Below are positions 35,301-42,716 of a DNA stretch of 64,000 bases, one piece after another. This DNA is from Clostridia bacterium. GTDB lineage: Bacteria; Bacillota; Clostridia; RGIG6154. The translations under genes were made by a program, and so were the position numbers. The stretch covers positions 83,575 through 147,574 of the forward strand of contig JAFQQW010000016.1 of assembly GCA_017410375.1 (NCBI GenBank), written 5' to 3'. The notes beneath the pieces are model-generated. The model was not told the origin of the DNA, made no database searches, and worked only from the letters and a program-made list of their open reading frames with translations. The first letter of the stretch is position 1; each line of letters begins with the position of its first letter.

Positions 35301-37250
35301 GTCCCACGCACCGTATTTATCGTCCATAATTAAATCGTCAATGTTATAAACCGCATCGTTTAAAGTGCCGTAATAATTGGTACGGATGTCTTTTACATTA
35401 TACATATCTTCCGATACGTGCTTAAAGGTGTCATACCAACCGTTTGTACCTGCTAAAACGCGATATGCAAAAGAATAGGTGTCCCCTGCTTTAAAGTTTG
35501 CACCGGGTGTACCCATAAGCGGTGCAGTAATTTGTGGGCGCACATTATTTTCTTTGTCACGAAGCAAATAACCGTAACGAGCTGTTTCCCAGTATGCCAC
35601 ATCCTGATGGGTTGAGGAAGGATCTACCGCAATACCTTTCACAACTTCGCCTGCTGTTTCATTTACGGCAAAGGCAACCATAGGTGTAAATAAGAAAGGT
35701 TCGGAAATGACATTTGTTGTGGTGGGACCCCCTTCTCTTGTGTGCATAAACGGCACAACAGAGCGGGTTATCTCGCTTTCGTCAAGAGCATTGCCCGAGA
35801 AAAGCAAGAAAGAATATGCACCATCATTGGCAAAAGATGCATCTAATTTGAATTTAGGTTCTTTTGCCAGATTATCCATAGTAACGGTTACGGTAAGGGT
35901 AACACCCGCCTTTACAGGGAAGAACAATTTTGCTTCGTTATCCGAAAGTTTTTGTACCGCATCAGGCAAAAACCAATAGCCTGTTCCGCTTTCAAAGAAG
36001 TTTTCGGTGGTATAGCGGTTTTCTGAGCCGTTATATATAATGGTCTGTGCAAAATTTTCACCTGCGTAGTGCTGACCTACCATTTCACCCGGCACTCTGG
36101 GTATTGCTTTTTCTGTTTTATCGGTGGTCATCATTAAATAGCCAAATTCTTCGGATTTGTCTTTTACTTTAACCCATTGACCATCTTTTTTAACAAAAAT
36201 TTCGTTTTGAACCAAATTACCTTTGTTTCCAACGCCCTCAATAAAGTTTACTTTGAACATATCATTTTCAAGGGTAATGGTTTGTGTTTCATTCATAGGC
36301 TGTGTTGCCCAATATGGAAACTGATTGTCAGTCAACAAAGAAGCAAGAGAATCCCTTACCGAATAGGTTTTGCTTAAAGCTTCTATATCATCGGCAGGGG
36401 TTTCATCTAGTTTATCGGTGACAAAAATCGCCTTACATCTTGCATAATAGCCTGAAGTATCATGCACAGAAATGGTGTGTTTGCCTGCAACAAAGTCATA
36501 CACGCCAACTTCCTGCCAGAAAAATCCGTCTTTTCCGTGGGTGCCCATCTTTTCAGGTGCAATAACACCATCTACGCCTACATTGTAATAGCGCGCGCCC
36601 GGGCGGTTGGTTGCAAAATCACGAGCCAAAGTCCAAACTTTGTACGTGCCACTGTTTTTTACATAAAAATCAATGGTAGCAGGATCTCCACCCGGCACAC
36701 TACCTTCAGAGCCATCAGGCGAACCATGTGTTCCGAATAATTCTTCTTCTTTATTTGTAATCCAAGAACCCAAATTTGTAAAATCGAGTGCAGAAATATA
36801 GTACGCATCTGCAGGTGCATTATCTATGTCCGTAGTAATGTTTACAGTCTGTGTATCTCCGTCCCATTCCACATTTGCGCCATATGCCTCTGAAATAAAT
36901 CGGAGCGGAACCAATGTTCTTCCGTCTAAAAGTACAGGCGGCTGGTCAAGGGCTGTTACCTTGCCATCAACAAATGCTTTGGGATTGTCAATGGAAACAG
37001 AGACTCTGATACCGCCTCTTACACCGCTTGCGGTTTCAGTATCTCCGTTCCATGTTACTGTAGCTCCAAGGGTTTCAAAAATTTTACGCATAGGCACCAT
37101 AGTTCTGTCATTTAACAAAACAGGCTCTACGTCAAATTCCAACTTTTCGCCGTTTACATACACACTGATTGGTTGCTCTGCCGAAACAGGCATTACAAAC
37201 ATTGAAACCAAAAGTGCTATGCAAAGCATGACTGAAATAATTTTTTTCAT
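32361..37250 (-). CDS. 1629-residue secreted multidomain protein with stalk domain, putative polysaccharide-degrading enzyme
   Basis: Signal peptide (KKIISVMLCIALLVSMFVM to SAEQ, residues 1-25). Residues 28-138 form a copper-amine-oxidase N-terminal-like stalk domain: two halves with LLNDRTMVPMRKIFETLGA and LLDGRTLVPLRFISEAYGA. Residues 145-285 look like a carbohydrate-binding beta-sandwich (ARYYNVGVDG, GVYDFVAGKHT). The large middle (about 300-1120) has beta domains followed by helix-rich sequence (NYYGTLNDAVYNIDDL, YYAEYDHQVAQCNALQL) suggestive of an (alpha/alpha) toroid hydrolase or lyase; it may belong to a DUF5695-like group, not confirmed. Three related units of about 100 residues close the protein (GSGAGKLRVVV near 1307, GSKGAALRVVV near 1430, GSNAQGFRVVV near 1542). 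It is the only secreted product of the block and the likely polymer-attacking member. Confidence 0.7.
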   Translation of the reverse strand: MKKIISVMLCIALLVSMFVMPVSAEQPISVYVNGEKLEFDVEPVLLNDRTMVPMRKIFETLGATVTWNGDTETASGVRGGIRVSVSIDNPKAFVDGKVTALDQPPVLLDGRTLVPLRFISEAYGANVEWDGDTQTVNITTDIDNAPADAYYISALDFTNLGSWITNKEEELFGTHGSPDGSEGSVPGGDPATIDFYVKNSGTYKVWTLARDFATNRPGARYYNVGVDGVIAPEKMGTHGKDGFFWQEVGVYDFVAGKHTISVHDTSGYYARCKAIFVTDKLDETPADDIEALSKTYSVRDSLASLLTDNQFPYWATQPMNETQTITLENDMFKVNFIEGVGNKGNLVQNEIFVKKDGQWVKVKDKSEEFGYLMMTTDKTEKAIPRVPGEMVGQHYAGENFAQTIIYNGSENRYTTENFFESGTGYWFLPDAVQKLSDNEAKLFFPVKAGVTLTVTVTMDNLAKEPKFKLDASFANDGAYSFLLFSGNALDESEITRSVVPFMHTREGGPTTTNVISEPFLFTPMVAFAVNETAGEVVKGIAVDPSSTHQDVAYWETARYGYLLRDKENNVRPQITAPLMGTPGANFKAGDTYSFAYRVLAGTNGWYDTFKHVSEDMYNVKDIRTNYYGTLNDAVYNIDDLIMDDKYGAWDENGMGFYYAEYDHQVAQCNALQLVQRYLLTEDEVLLDERVAPSIAFMLSRKHNHFNYDLKDTSVLGSNELTTTPNIGGSAMWTSLYEMSQGRMPYALQTAINKGTKGASQAGITAQIGFYNMTGDAAYLKQIKTDADGIVAKLSDEKYKKGTNTDAFVLTDYNSYIPPLMYAYQVTGEKKYLDAAQTFTQGLMTALSSMGYQNGYADNMYHVDPQSAADVHVINADKANWWWHGDFQWRLENEYGTWKPAMGMTSVVDEDDAPGWTFATAGLTTEHTFTAGHSNFILMNTWAPFMYKMSDWTGDNFFETQGRNAILGRFTNYPGYYIERYYTNYMKPEYPYEGPEYNIIYYTHVAPFQAIVEDFQIQEVMSRSNGKVSFPEIWYDGYSYFVSNQYGAKPGKMYNEEGMWLCNVRDIVKSSDINVNYVTAKKDGVLGVAMVNESAQNVNTNITLGNEFAGLNGVATIYDAAGNTTEVTVANGVFAVNIPAKGIVTAIIKTDIAKKPSYALDKILYNPTAEKTESTHKNGKGYVIQFNPEKYHAYVYVTDKDIKSITVEYEANGEKKTVTDDKYPFEALVKVNSSSAEFNYKLIATKTDGSTEEYGSGVLAPLSNGPTTENIKETIGKPVYEQDNSNVPQISSKIPETYTQKISIEGIGSGAGKLRVVVKGEKIDLPIEPNLLGGLYARGTLTHRTTGEAFNFNVFVLGNEGTTERVVILLQQPAQMGSASIDEFKMSNFELSAKPFTDELPASEKAFDDSGKTNESESVTFKDGEYKVNGIGGSKGAALRVVVGYKALGFSPAENQLKGLYVRGVLKSKNGGEDVPFTGTISGNDVRADACAMPITFALPDAPESYSLAKIEISTKPFDGEQNATVNTPKDFEPFTVKSIGTGSNAQGFRVVVPLSQFPFEVKAGTLQGFLAHVKVTDKENKTLEGDYTIINNEERPDGVNTTIVLPLAEFNGKVLIDGSKVEMTISPAK

Positions 37251-37313
37251 AACTTTCCCTCTTTTCGTTTTCTTTATATTAATATTGTAGCATAAAACGT
37301 TTTTGCTTTAAAT

Positions 37314-37326
37314 GACATATTATGTC
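37314..37326. promoter_or_regulatory. GACATA-T-TATGTC palindrome in the divergent intergenic region
   Basis: Perfect 6-bp arms around a single T, halfway between the divergent genes at 37250 and 37423. Another GACATA half-site (37375-37380) lies in the spacer of the GH2 promoter. The palindrome sits just upstream of a weak leftward promoter (TACAAT with poor -35), fitting an activator site. The AraC protein encoded at 39847 is the natural candidate; this is inference. Confidence 0.5.
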
Positions 37327-37363
37327 GTTTTACTTGTCTATTCTGCTGTTTAACCCCAAATAC

Positions 37364-37392
37364 TGGACAAATCAGACATAATATAGTATAAT
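37364..37392 (+). promoter_or_regulatory. SigA-type promoter of the GH2 gene
   Basis: TGGACA (37364-37369) and TATAAT (37387-37392) with a 17-bp spacer that contains a GACATA half-site. Confidence 0.78.
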
Positions 37393-37422
37393 AATTTCAT
37401 TCTTAAACAGGGAGTGTATGTT

Positions 37423-39786
37423 ATGGAAAAGTTTTGCATTTCGAAAGATTGGTTGTTAAAAACAGAGCGTGACAGCGACTATAAAAAAGTGGATTTACCC
37501 AACGATTATGTGATAACCGCAGGCAGAAGTGAACACGCGGCAGGAGGCGGTTCGGACGGATTTTTCAACAGTGGCGTGGCAAATTACATAAAATATCTGA
37601 AAGATTTAGAAGCGGGCAAACACTACATTTTAGATATTGACGGTGCATATATGGTTTCGGAAGTAACTTTTAACGATGATTTGCTTTCCATTCATCCGCA
37701 CGGTTACACACCTTATCTTGTAGACCTTACTGACTATATAGTGCCTGATGTGACCAACAAAATTAAAATTTTCACCAACCCGATGCAACCCTCCACCCGT
37801 TGGTATGCGGGCGGTGGTATTTATCGTGATGTGTTTTTGTGGACAGGCGGTAAAGTACGCGTTGAGCCGTGGGATACCTTTATTACCACACCCGAAGCGG
37901 ATGAAAAGCAGGCGGTTGTACAGATTAAATACGAAATTTCGTCTGATGTTGCAGGTGCCGCATCGGTAAAATCAGTGATTTGCGATGCAGACGGCAATGC
38001 GGTGGGCGAAAACGCAGTAAATATTCAGGTGGAACAAGAAAATAAAGCGGTTTTGAATGTGGAAATCCGTGTAGACAACCCTAATCTCTGGAATTTAGAT
38101 ACACCCTATTTATACACCTTAAAAACTGAAATTTCTTATAAAAACGAAGTGACCGATACGGCAGAAACGAAGTTTGGTATTCGCACATTAGTTTGCAATT
38201 CAAAAGACGGCTTGCTGATTAACGGTAAATTCACCAAATTGCGTGGCGGTTGTATACATCACGACCACGGTGCTTTAGGTGCCGTAGCACTTCCGAAAGC
38301 GGAAGAGAGAAAAATTAAAAAATTAAAAGAAGCGGGATTCAATGCAATCCGTACCGCCCATTATCCGCCTTCTCTTGCTCTGTTAGAGGTATGTGACCGC
38401 GAAGGTATTCTGGTTATGGACGAAGCCTTTGATATGTGGAATTGTCAGAAAAAGGCAAACGACTATCATTTGTTTTTTAGAGACTGGTATGCAAGAGATA
38501 TCAAGTCCATGGTATGCCGTGACAGAAACCATCCGTCGGTTATCAGCTATTCCATCGGTAACGAAATTGTTGAACGTGATTGCAGTTCGGACGGTGCAAA
38601 ATGGGCAAATATCCTGTCTGAAGAAATCAGAAAATATGACACCACCCGTTACGTAACTTCGGGCATTTGCTACGTATACGACAGAATAGACCCCTCCGAT
38701 CCCGAAGATTATGTGGAAGGGTTTGTACGCCAACGTCATCCGGCAATTGAAAAAGGAAAACCGGGTGTACAATTTGACACAATCACCGAAAAATTTATGG
38801 AGCCTTTGGACATTGTCGGTTACAATTATTTATTTTCGCACTATGAAAAGGACAGCAAAAAATATGAAAACCGTGTAATCTGGGGATCTGAAACCCACAC
38901 CCTTGATTTTTATGCGGATTGGCAACTGACCAAATCCATGAATAATGTATTGGGCAATTTCACCTGGACAGCAATAGACAATCTGGGAGAAGCAGGTACA
39001 GGCAGGTCTGCATGGGAACGCGATGAACACATTAAAGGCATCAATGTGGCAAATTATCCGTGGCGTTCCTGCTTCCAGGGTGACCTCGATTTGTGTGCAT
39101 TCCGTATGCCACGGTCGTATTACAGAGAAGCGATATGGCTATCAGGCAAACCCATTAAGATTTTTACCACCCATCCCGAACACTATGGTGAGGGTTTCAG
39201 CGGAACCTATTGGCATTGGTTTGATGTGTATCCCACCTGGACCTTTGATGAAATTTATATCGGAAAACCCGTAAAATGTGAAGTGTATACCGAAGCAGAT
39301 TGCATAGAATGGATTTTAAACGGTAATTCTCTTGGTATGACCGTGCCCGAAAAGGCCATTGCAACCATAGATATTCCTTATGAAAAAGGAACCCTTATTG
39401 CCATTGCATACAAGGGTACTAAAGAGATAAGCCGTGATACGCTTGTTACAACAGGCGCACCTGCGCACATTCATGTAATGGCAGAACAGGCAGAATTTTG
39501 GGCGGATAATCGTGACCTTGCATACTTTGATATTCAGCTTACCGACAATCAGGGCAATCCCATTGCAACAGGAGATAATGAACTTACTTGCGTTGTGGAA
39601 AATGGTGAGTTGTTGGCATTTTTCAGCGGTGACCCTCAAAACGAAGATCTCTATGGTTCAAACAAATGCCATGCTTTTATGGGAAAAGCACTCGCCGTTG
39701 TTCGTACAAACAACACAGGACCTGTAGTTGTTACAGTTTACGGAGAAGACTTAGCTTCAGGAAACACAAAAATTATCGCAAAATAA
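37423..39786 (+). CDS. GH2 beta-galactosidase-like glycoside hydrolase
   Basis: 787 residues. Jelly-roll domain (residues 1-150, VDLPNDYV, WYAGGGIYRDVFLW), Ig-like domain, TIM barrel with KLRGGCIHHDHGALGA, GFNAIRTAHYPPS, CDREGILVMDEAFDMW, the acid/base glutamate in SYSIGNEI (about 385) and the candidate nucleophile in VIWGSETHT (about 490). After the barrel come a DUF4982-like segment (VKCEVYTEADCIEWILNG) and a final Ig-like GH2 domain. This domain order is common in beta-galactosidases and beta-glucuronidases of glycan clusters; specificity is not fixed by the sequence. No signal peptide. ATG 37423 has GGGAG at 8 nt. Divergent from the giant secreted protein and followed by an AraC gene. Confidence 0.9.
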   Translation: MEKFCISKDWLLKTERDSDYKKVDLPNDYVITAGRSEHAAGGGSDGFFNSGVANYIKYLKDLEAGKHYILDIDGAYMVSEVTFNDDLLSIHPHGYTPYLVDLTDYIVPDVTNKIKIFTNPMQPSTRWYAGGGIYRDVFLWTGGKVRVEPWDTFITTPEADEKQAVVQIKYEISSDVAGAASVKSVICDADGNAVGENAVNIQVEQENKAVLNVEIRVDNPNLWNLDTPYLYTLKTEISYKNEVTDTAETKFGIRTLVCNSKDGLLINGKFTKLRGGCIHHDHGALGAVALPKAEERKIKKLKEAGFNAIRTAHYPPSLALLEVCDREGILVMDEAFDMWNCQKKANDYHLFFRDWYARDIKSMVCRDRNHPSVISYSIGNEIVERDCSSDGAKWANILSEEIRKYDTTRYVTSGICYVYDRIDPSDPEDYVEGFVRQRHPAIEKGKPGVQFDTITEKFMEPLDIVGYNYLFSHYEKDSKKYENRVIWGSETHTLDFYADWQLTKSMNNVLGNFTWTAIDNLGEAGTGRSAWERDEHIKGINVANYPWRSCFQGDLDLCAFRMPRSYYREAIWLSGKPIKIFTTHPEHYGEGFSGTYWHWFDVYPTWTFDEIYIGKPVKCEVYTEADCIEWILNGNSLGMTVPEKAIATIDIPYEKGTLIAIAYKGTKEISRDTLVTTGAPAHIHVMAEQAEFWADNRDLAYFDIQLTDNQGNPIATGDNELTCVVENGELLAFFSGDPQNEDLYGSNKCHAFMGKALAVVRTNNTGPVVVTVYGEDLASGNTKIIAK

Positions 39787-39794
39787 ATTAACAC

Positions 39795-39824
39795 TTTACA
39801 AAATAATGCCTGATGTGTTATAGT
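39795..39824 (+). promoter_or_regulatory. Promoter of the AraC gene at 39847
   Basis: TTTACA (39795-39800) and TATAGT (39819-39824) with an 18-bp spacer, placed directly after the GH2 stop codon, so the regulator can be made without read-through from GH2. Confidence 0.68.
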
Positions 39825-39846
39825 AAAATACGAAAGGTGGCTTCTT

Positions 39847-40608
39847 ATGAAAGTTATAGATAGTGGTATTCAAATTTTCAAAGATAAAAATTTTATAATA
39901 AACCGACCGAATAGTCCGTACTATGCTTTGCAGTTATTCTGGTCGCCTATTTCCATCAGAATAGACGGAAAAGATATTGTGTTGCCACCGCACACGCTTT
40001 TGCTTGTGGATAAAGACGCGCCGCAGTATTTTTACGCAACAGACGACGCTATGATAAACGACTATGTTGTTTTTTCCGCTGAAAAATCAGAACTTGAAGG
40101 TCTTATGTTAAACAAGCCGCTTTCCCTTGCAAGACCTGAGCAATATCACAATATCATTCGTTCTATTGATATAGAGCATCGCAGTGCAAATGCCCGACGA
40201 GAAGAAACGGTAACTTTTATGTTGCAGGGATTATTATCAAAATGCAAAGATTTATTTGATTATTACGATTCAGATGCCCCTACTTTAAAAACGCGCGATG
40301 CTTTTGTGCAACTTCGGGCAGACATAATAAATTTTCCGTATTGGGAATGGAAAATACCCGAAATGGCAAAACGATGCAACTTAAGTGCTTCGCGTTTTCA
40401 GCGGGCATATAAAAAACTTTTTTCCGTCTCGCCTATGGCAGATGTGGTAAACGCACGTATTTTAACAGCAAAAATTAAACTTTCAAGCAACCAAACCATT
40501 AAAGAAATCGCGGCACAATGCGGATACAAAAGCGATCTGCATTTTATGAAGCAATTCAAAAAAATCACCGGCAAAACGCCTTCCGAATACCGAAAAAACG
40601 GAGGATAA
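39847..40608 (+). CDS. AraC-family transcriptional regulator
   Basis: 253 residues. Short N-terminal cupin-like sensor (DGKDIVLPPHTLLLVDKDAPQYF) and a C-terminal AraC domain with WKIPEMAKRCNLSASRFQRAYKKL and QTIKEIAAQCGYKSDLHFMKQFKK ending TPSEYRKNGG. AGGTGG lies 6 nt before ATG 39847. It is the last gene of the 22.5-40.6 kb glycan block and lies next to the second 20-bp-period array. Probable regulator of the divergent promoters around 37.3 kb. Confidence 0.88.
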   Translation: MKVIDSGIQIFKDKNFIINRPNSPYYALQLFWSPISIRIDGKDIVLPPHTLLLVDKDAPQYFYATDDAMINDYVVFSAEKSELEGLMLNKPLSLARPEQYHNIIRSIDIEHRSANARREETVTFMLQGLLSKCKDLFDYYDSDAPTLKTRDAFVQLRADIINFPYWEWKIPEMAKRCNLSASRFQRAYKKLFSVSPMADVVNARILTAKIKLSSNQTIKEIAAQCGYKSDLHFMKQFKKITGKTPSEYRKNGG

Positions 40609-40629
40609 ATCTTCCTCCACTTACTCAAA

Positions 40630-40730
40630 ACTTTGACGAATACCACCATAAATTTAACGATTACCATATAAATTTCACGAATACCCCATAAGTTTCACGA
40701 TTACTGCAAAGATTTCACGATTTGAATATA
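40630..40730. repeat. Tandem array 2: five TTTCACGA-type units with 20-bp period
   Basis: On the plus strand the motif (A/G)TTT(C/A/G)ACGA recurs with its TTT at 40632, 40653, 40673, 40693 and 40713: spacing 21, 20, 20, 20. The three right-most units read TTTCACGA exactly, and several units end in ATA or CATA. The layout (five units, first spacing 21, then 20) is identical to array 1 at 22420-22520 and the core TTTCA is shared. It lies between the AraC stop codon and a terminator hairpin, as array 1 lies between the GH110-like stop codon and its terminator. Confidence 0.78.
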
Positions 40731-40738
40731 AAAAAATA

Positions 40739-40778
40739 ACCGCTACCCGGAATTTTGCTCTCGGATAGCGGTGTTTTT
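40739..40778 (+). terminator. Terminator after array 2
   Basis: ACCGCTACCCG / CGGATAGCGGT stem (one mismatch) at 40739-40772 followed by GTTTTTTG. It would end the rightward GH2/AraC transcripts. Confidence 0.82.
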
Positions 40779-40834
40779 TGTATGTGAAAATATAACGAAA
40801 AACCCGGGAATGGCTTAAATAAAGGCAAAAATAA

Positions 40835-40867
40835 AAGGACAACAATTCTATCAAAATTGTTGTCCTT
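40835..40867 (-). terminator. Terminator of tRNA-Arg
   Basis: Perfect 13-bp stem AAGGACAACAATT / AATTGTTGTCCTT with a 7-nt loop and the tail TTATTTTTG on the minus strand, 3 bp after the tRNA CCA end. Confidence 0.9.
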
Positions 40868-40870
40868 ATG

Positions 40871-40947
<77 letters not shown>

Positions 40948-40964
40948 ATATGAAGGCAACCTTT

Positions 40965-41537
40965 TTAACGGTTGTCTTCGGGGAATAATTTGTATTTTGA
41001 AAGCAAGTCGTATACTATAATAGATATAGTGGGAATCAAAACACCTTTTAAAAGATTAAACGGCAAAAAACCGTAAAGCAACATGTTGTTTTTTACAGAA
41101 GAATCCGCAATACCGTACAGCGGGAGGGTGATATAAAAATTAAATATCGCCATTGCAATTGCACAACAGATAGCCGAAGCGGATATAGCCAAAAAACGAT
41201 GTCCGATTGACTTATTTTTCCGCATTGCAATCCATAAAGGCAAAACCATGCACATGCCGGAAAGAAAATTGCCAACCTCACCGGAAAGTGCCGGCTCCTT
41301 TGTAATCGCAATATGTAATATGTTTTTAAGCAGTTCAACCAAAGTGCCTGCAATCGGTCCTAAGCCAAGGGTTGCAATCAATGCCGGCACATCACTGAAA
41401 TCGATCTTTAAAAAAGGCGTTGCAGGAACTAAAAAGCCTGCCGGAATTTCCATATAATAAAGCGCAAATGCAAGTGCGGTAAGCATTCCGACATACACCA
41501 TGCTCCGTACATGTTTTGAATCTTTTTTTGTGTTCAT
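40965..41537 (-). CDS. ribU: Riboflavin-specific ECF transporter S component RibU
   Basis: 190 residues with about five to six hydrophobic segments, typical of ECF S components. VGMLTALAFALYY, PFLKIDFSDVPALIATLGLGP and GTLVELLKNILHI are characteristic of RibU. It binds riboflavin at the membrane and works with the shared EcfA/EcfA'/EcfT energising module, which is not in this window. An FMN riboswitch lies in the leader, which independently supports the riboflavin call. AAAGGATG precedes ATG 41537 at 8 nt. tRNA-Arg follows after 17 bp. Confidence 0.93.
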   Translation of the reverse strand: MNTKKDSKHVRSMVYVGMLTALAFALYYMEIPAGFLVPATPFLKIDFSDVPALIATLGLGPIAGTLVELLKNILHIAITKEPALSGEVGNFLSGMCMVLPLWIAMRKNKSIGHRFLAISASAICCAIAMAIFNFYITLPLYGIADSSVKNNMLLYGFLPFNLLKGVLIPTISIIVYDLLSKYKLFPEDNR

Positions 41538-41562
41538 CTGTCAATCATCCTTTCATGTAAAT

Positions 41563-41589
41563 AGCCTTAAGATATACTATCTCAAGGCT
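41563..41589 (-). promoter_or_regulatory. Expression-platform hairpin between FMN riboswitch and ribU
   Basis: A 12-bp stem (AGCCTTGAGATA / TATCTTAAGGCT on the minus strand, one G-U-type mismatch) with a 3-nt loop lies between the aptamer and the ribU ribosome binding site. There is only a short U-run (ATTTAC) after it. It could be a weak terminator or part of a translational switch. Confidence 0.6.
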
Positions 41590-41621
41590 ACTTTTAAACA
41601 AAAGAATAATCAAAAACATCC

Positions 41622-41731
41622 TATTTCTTTCATCCAGACTATACTGTCGGCTTTGGAATCTCACCAAATCAGCTTATCTTAAGCTCGTGGGCTATACCAC
41701 CGGTGGGGACTTACACCCCGCCCTGAAATAT
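41622..41731 (-). promoter_or_regulatory. FMN riboswitch (RFN element)
   Basis: Minus strand shows the conserved RFN blocks in order: TTTCAGGGCGGGGTG, AAGTCCCCACCGG, AAGCTGATTTGGTGAGATTCC, CCGACAGTATAGTCTGGATG and the closing AAAGAAAT. These pair into the known multi-branched aptamer that binds FMN. It is located between a consensus promoter and ribU, so high FMN should lower ribU expression. Confidence 0.97.
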
Positions 41732-41738
41732 TGTAATT

Positions 41739-41767
41739 ATTATAGCATATTACCTGCGCATTGTCAA
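41739..41767 (-). promoter_or_regulatory. Consensus SigA promoter of the FMN riboswitch / ribU transcript
   Basis: TTGACA (41762-41767) and TATAAT (41739-41744) on the minus strand with a 17-bp spacer, an exact match to both hexamers. The -35 overlaps the stop codon of the upstream DUF4330 gene. Confidence 0.9.
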
Positions 41768-42237
41768 TCCTTAATTGAATAAATCTCTCCGTAAAAAATA
41801 TTTCCATTCCCACGGTATGCGTTAGATGCACCGATGGACAGACATTGATTTCCGTTTACATAGTAACCGTCCTGCTGCTGGATTCCTTCCACTTCAACTG
41901 TAACGTAAACATCATATCTGTTAGCAACTTCCGTTTCAACGGTTTTACCATCAGTCAGCAACTGGTTTGTTTTTGCAGGGGTAATTTCTTTTTTTATAAT
42001 TAGACCAAACCTTGCATCTGTATCGTTTACAAAAATCTCCGTTCCTGCTTCCGGAACTGCTTCTGCAGTAAAATCACGCATTGAAGAAAGTTTTATAACA
42101 ACCTCTGCTTTGCTGAATTGCCCGTTGTTGGAAACCACATCCGTACCGGTCATTTTAACACACACAACAAACGCAGCACAGAGAACAAAAACAATAATGA
42201 ATGCATCCAAAATGTTAAACTTAAGTTTATTTTTCAT
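41764..42237 (-). CDS. DUF4330 domain membrane-anchored protein (second of a pair)
   Basis: 157 residues: an N-terminal hydrophobic segment (FNILDAFIIVFVLCAAFVVCV, residues 6-26), then a soluble beta-rich part outside the membrane. DUF4330 proteins have this layout and no established function. ATG 42237 has GGAGGG at 8 nt and overlaps the previous gene by 11 bp, so the two DUF4330 proteins are translationally coupled. Both have a VDNRYSVILTV/VANRYDVYVTV-type strand and a final G-x-G-x-I-x-G region, suggesting an ancient duplication. It ends the pheS-to-DUF4330 operon. Confidence 0.78.
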   Translation of the reverse strand: MKNKLKFNILDAFIIVFVLCAAFVVCVKMTGTDVVSNNGQFSKAEVVIKLSSMRDFTAEAVPEAGTEIFVNDTDARFGLIIKKEITPAKTNQLLTDGKTVETEVANRYDVYVTVEVEGIQQQDGYYVNGNQCLSIGASNAYRGNGNIFYGEIYSIKD

Positions 42238-42715
42238 TACCATTTCCCTCCATTCCATCAATTCTCCAGACCGTACTGCTTAAAGCAAAATTCTGACCCT
42301 TGATATAACATCCTTTGCCAAGATACAACTCGTAATTGTTAACAGAAAGAACACCGTTTTCATAAGATGCATCAGGTGTCGAAACAGTAAGTATAACGCT
42401 GTATCGATTATCTACCTTCTGTTTGTAATAGCCGCCATTTTGTGTGTCGGGATACATATCTTCATGCACCTGCTTATCCACACGCACAATTTTACCCAGT
42501 TCAATCTTTTTTGCACTGTCGTAAACCATATCGCCAACATTGATTTCGTCCGCAACATGCTCTTCGACCCCCAATACACAAAAATCGAATGTGGTTTCAT
42601 GCTCCTGACCGGTTGTACGGATAATGTTCTGGGAATTCAGATAGAAAAATCCGCCTGCAATTACCGCTATGACAACCAAAACAATAGCGAAATCGACAAA
42701 AGTAAATTTTTTCAT
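42227..42715 (-). CDS. DUF4330 domain membrane-anchored protein (first of a pair)
   Basis: 162 residues: transmembrane segment at residues 7-27 (VDFAIVLVVIAVIAGGFFYL) followed by an extracytoplasmic beta-rich domain with VDNRYSVILTV and a C-terminal IKGQNFALSSTVWRIDG. No known activity. It follows a glycosyltransferase gene after 1 bp and is overlapped by its paralogue. Given position after a polymerase/ligase and a glycosyltransferase, a structural or accessory role in surface polysaccharide assembly is inferred. Confidence 0.78.
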   Translation of the reverse strand: MKKFTFVDFAIVLVVIAVIAGGFFYLNSQNIIRTTGQEHETTFDFCVLGVEEHVADEINVGDMVYDSAKKIELGKIVRVDKQVHEDMYPDTQNGGYYKQKVDNRYSVILTVSTPDASYENGVLSVNNYELYLGKGCYIKGQNFALSSTVWRIDGMEGNGNEK

Positions 42716-42716
42716 G

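Noticed and set aside
22420..40730. Tn7-like transposon ends with TnsB-type sites
   Set aside because: The arrays are in the same orientation rather than inverted, no transposase or terminal duplication is visible, and the block contains only metabolic genes.
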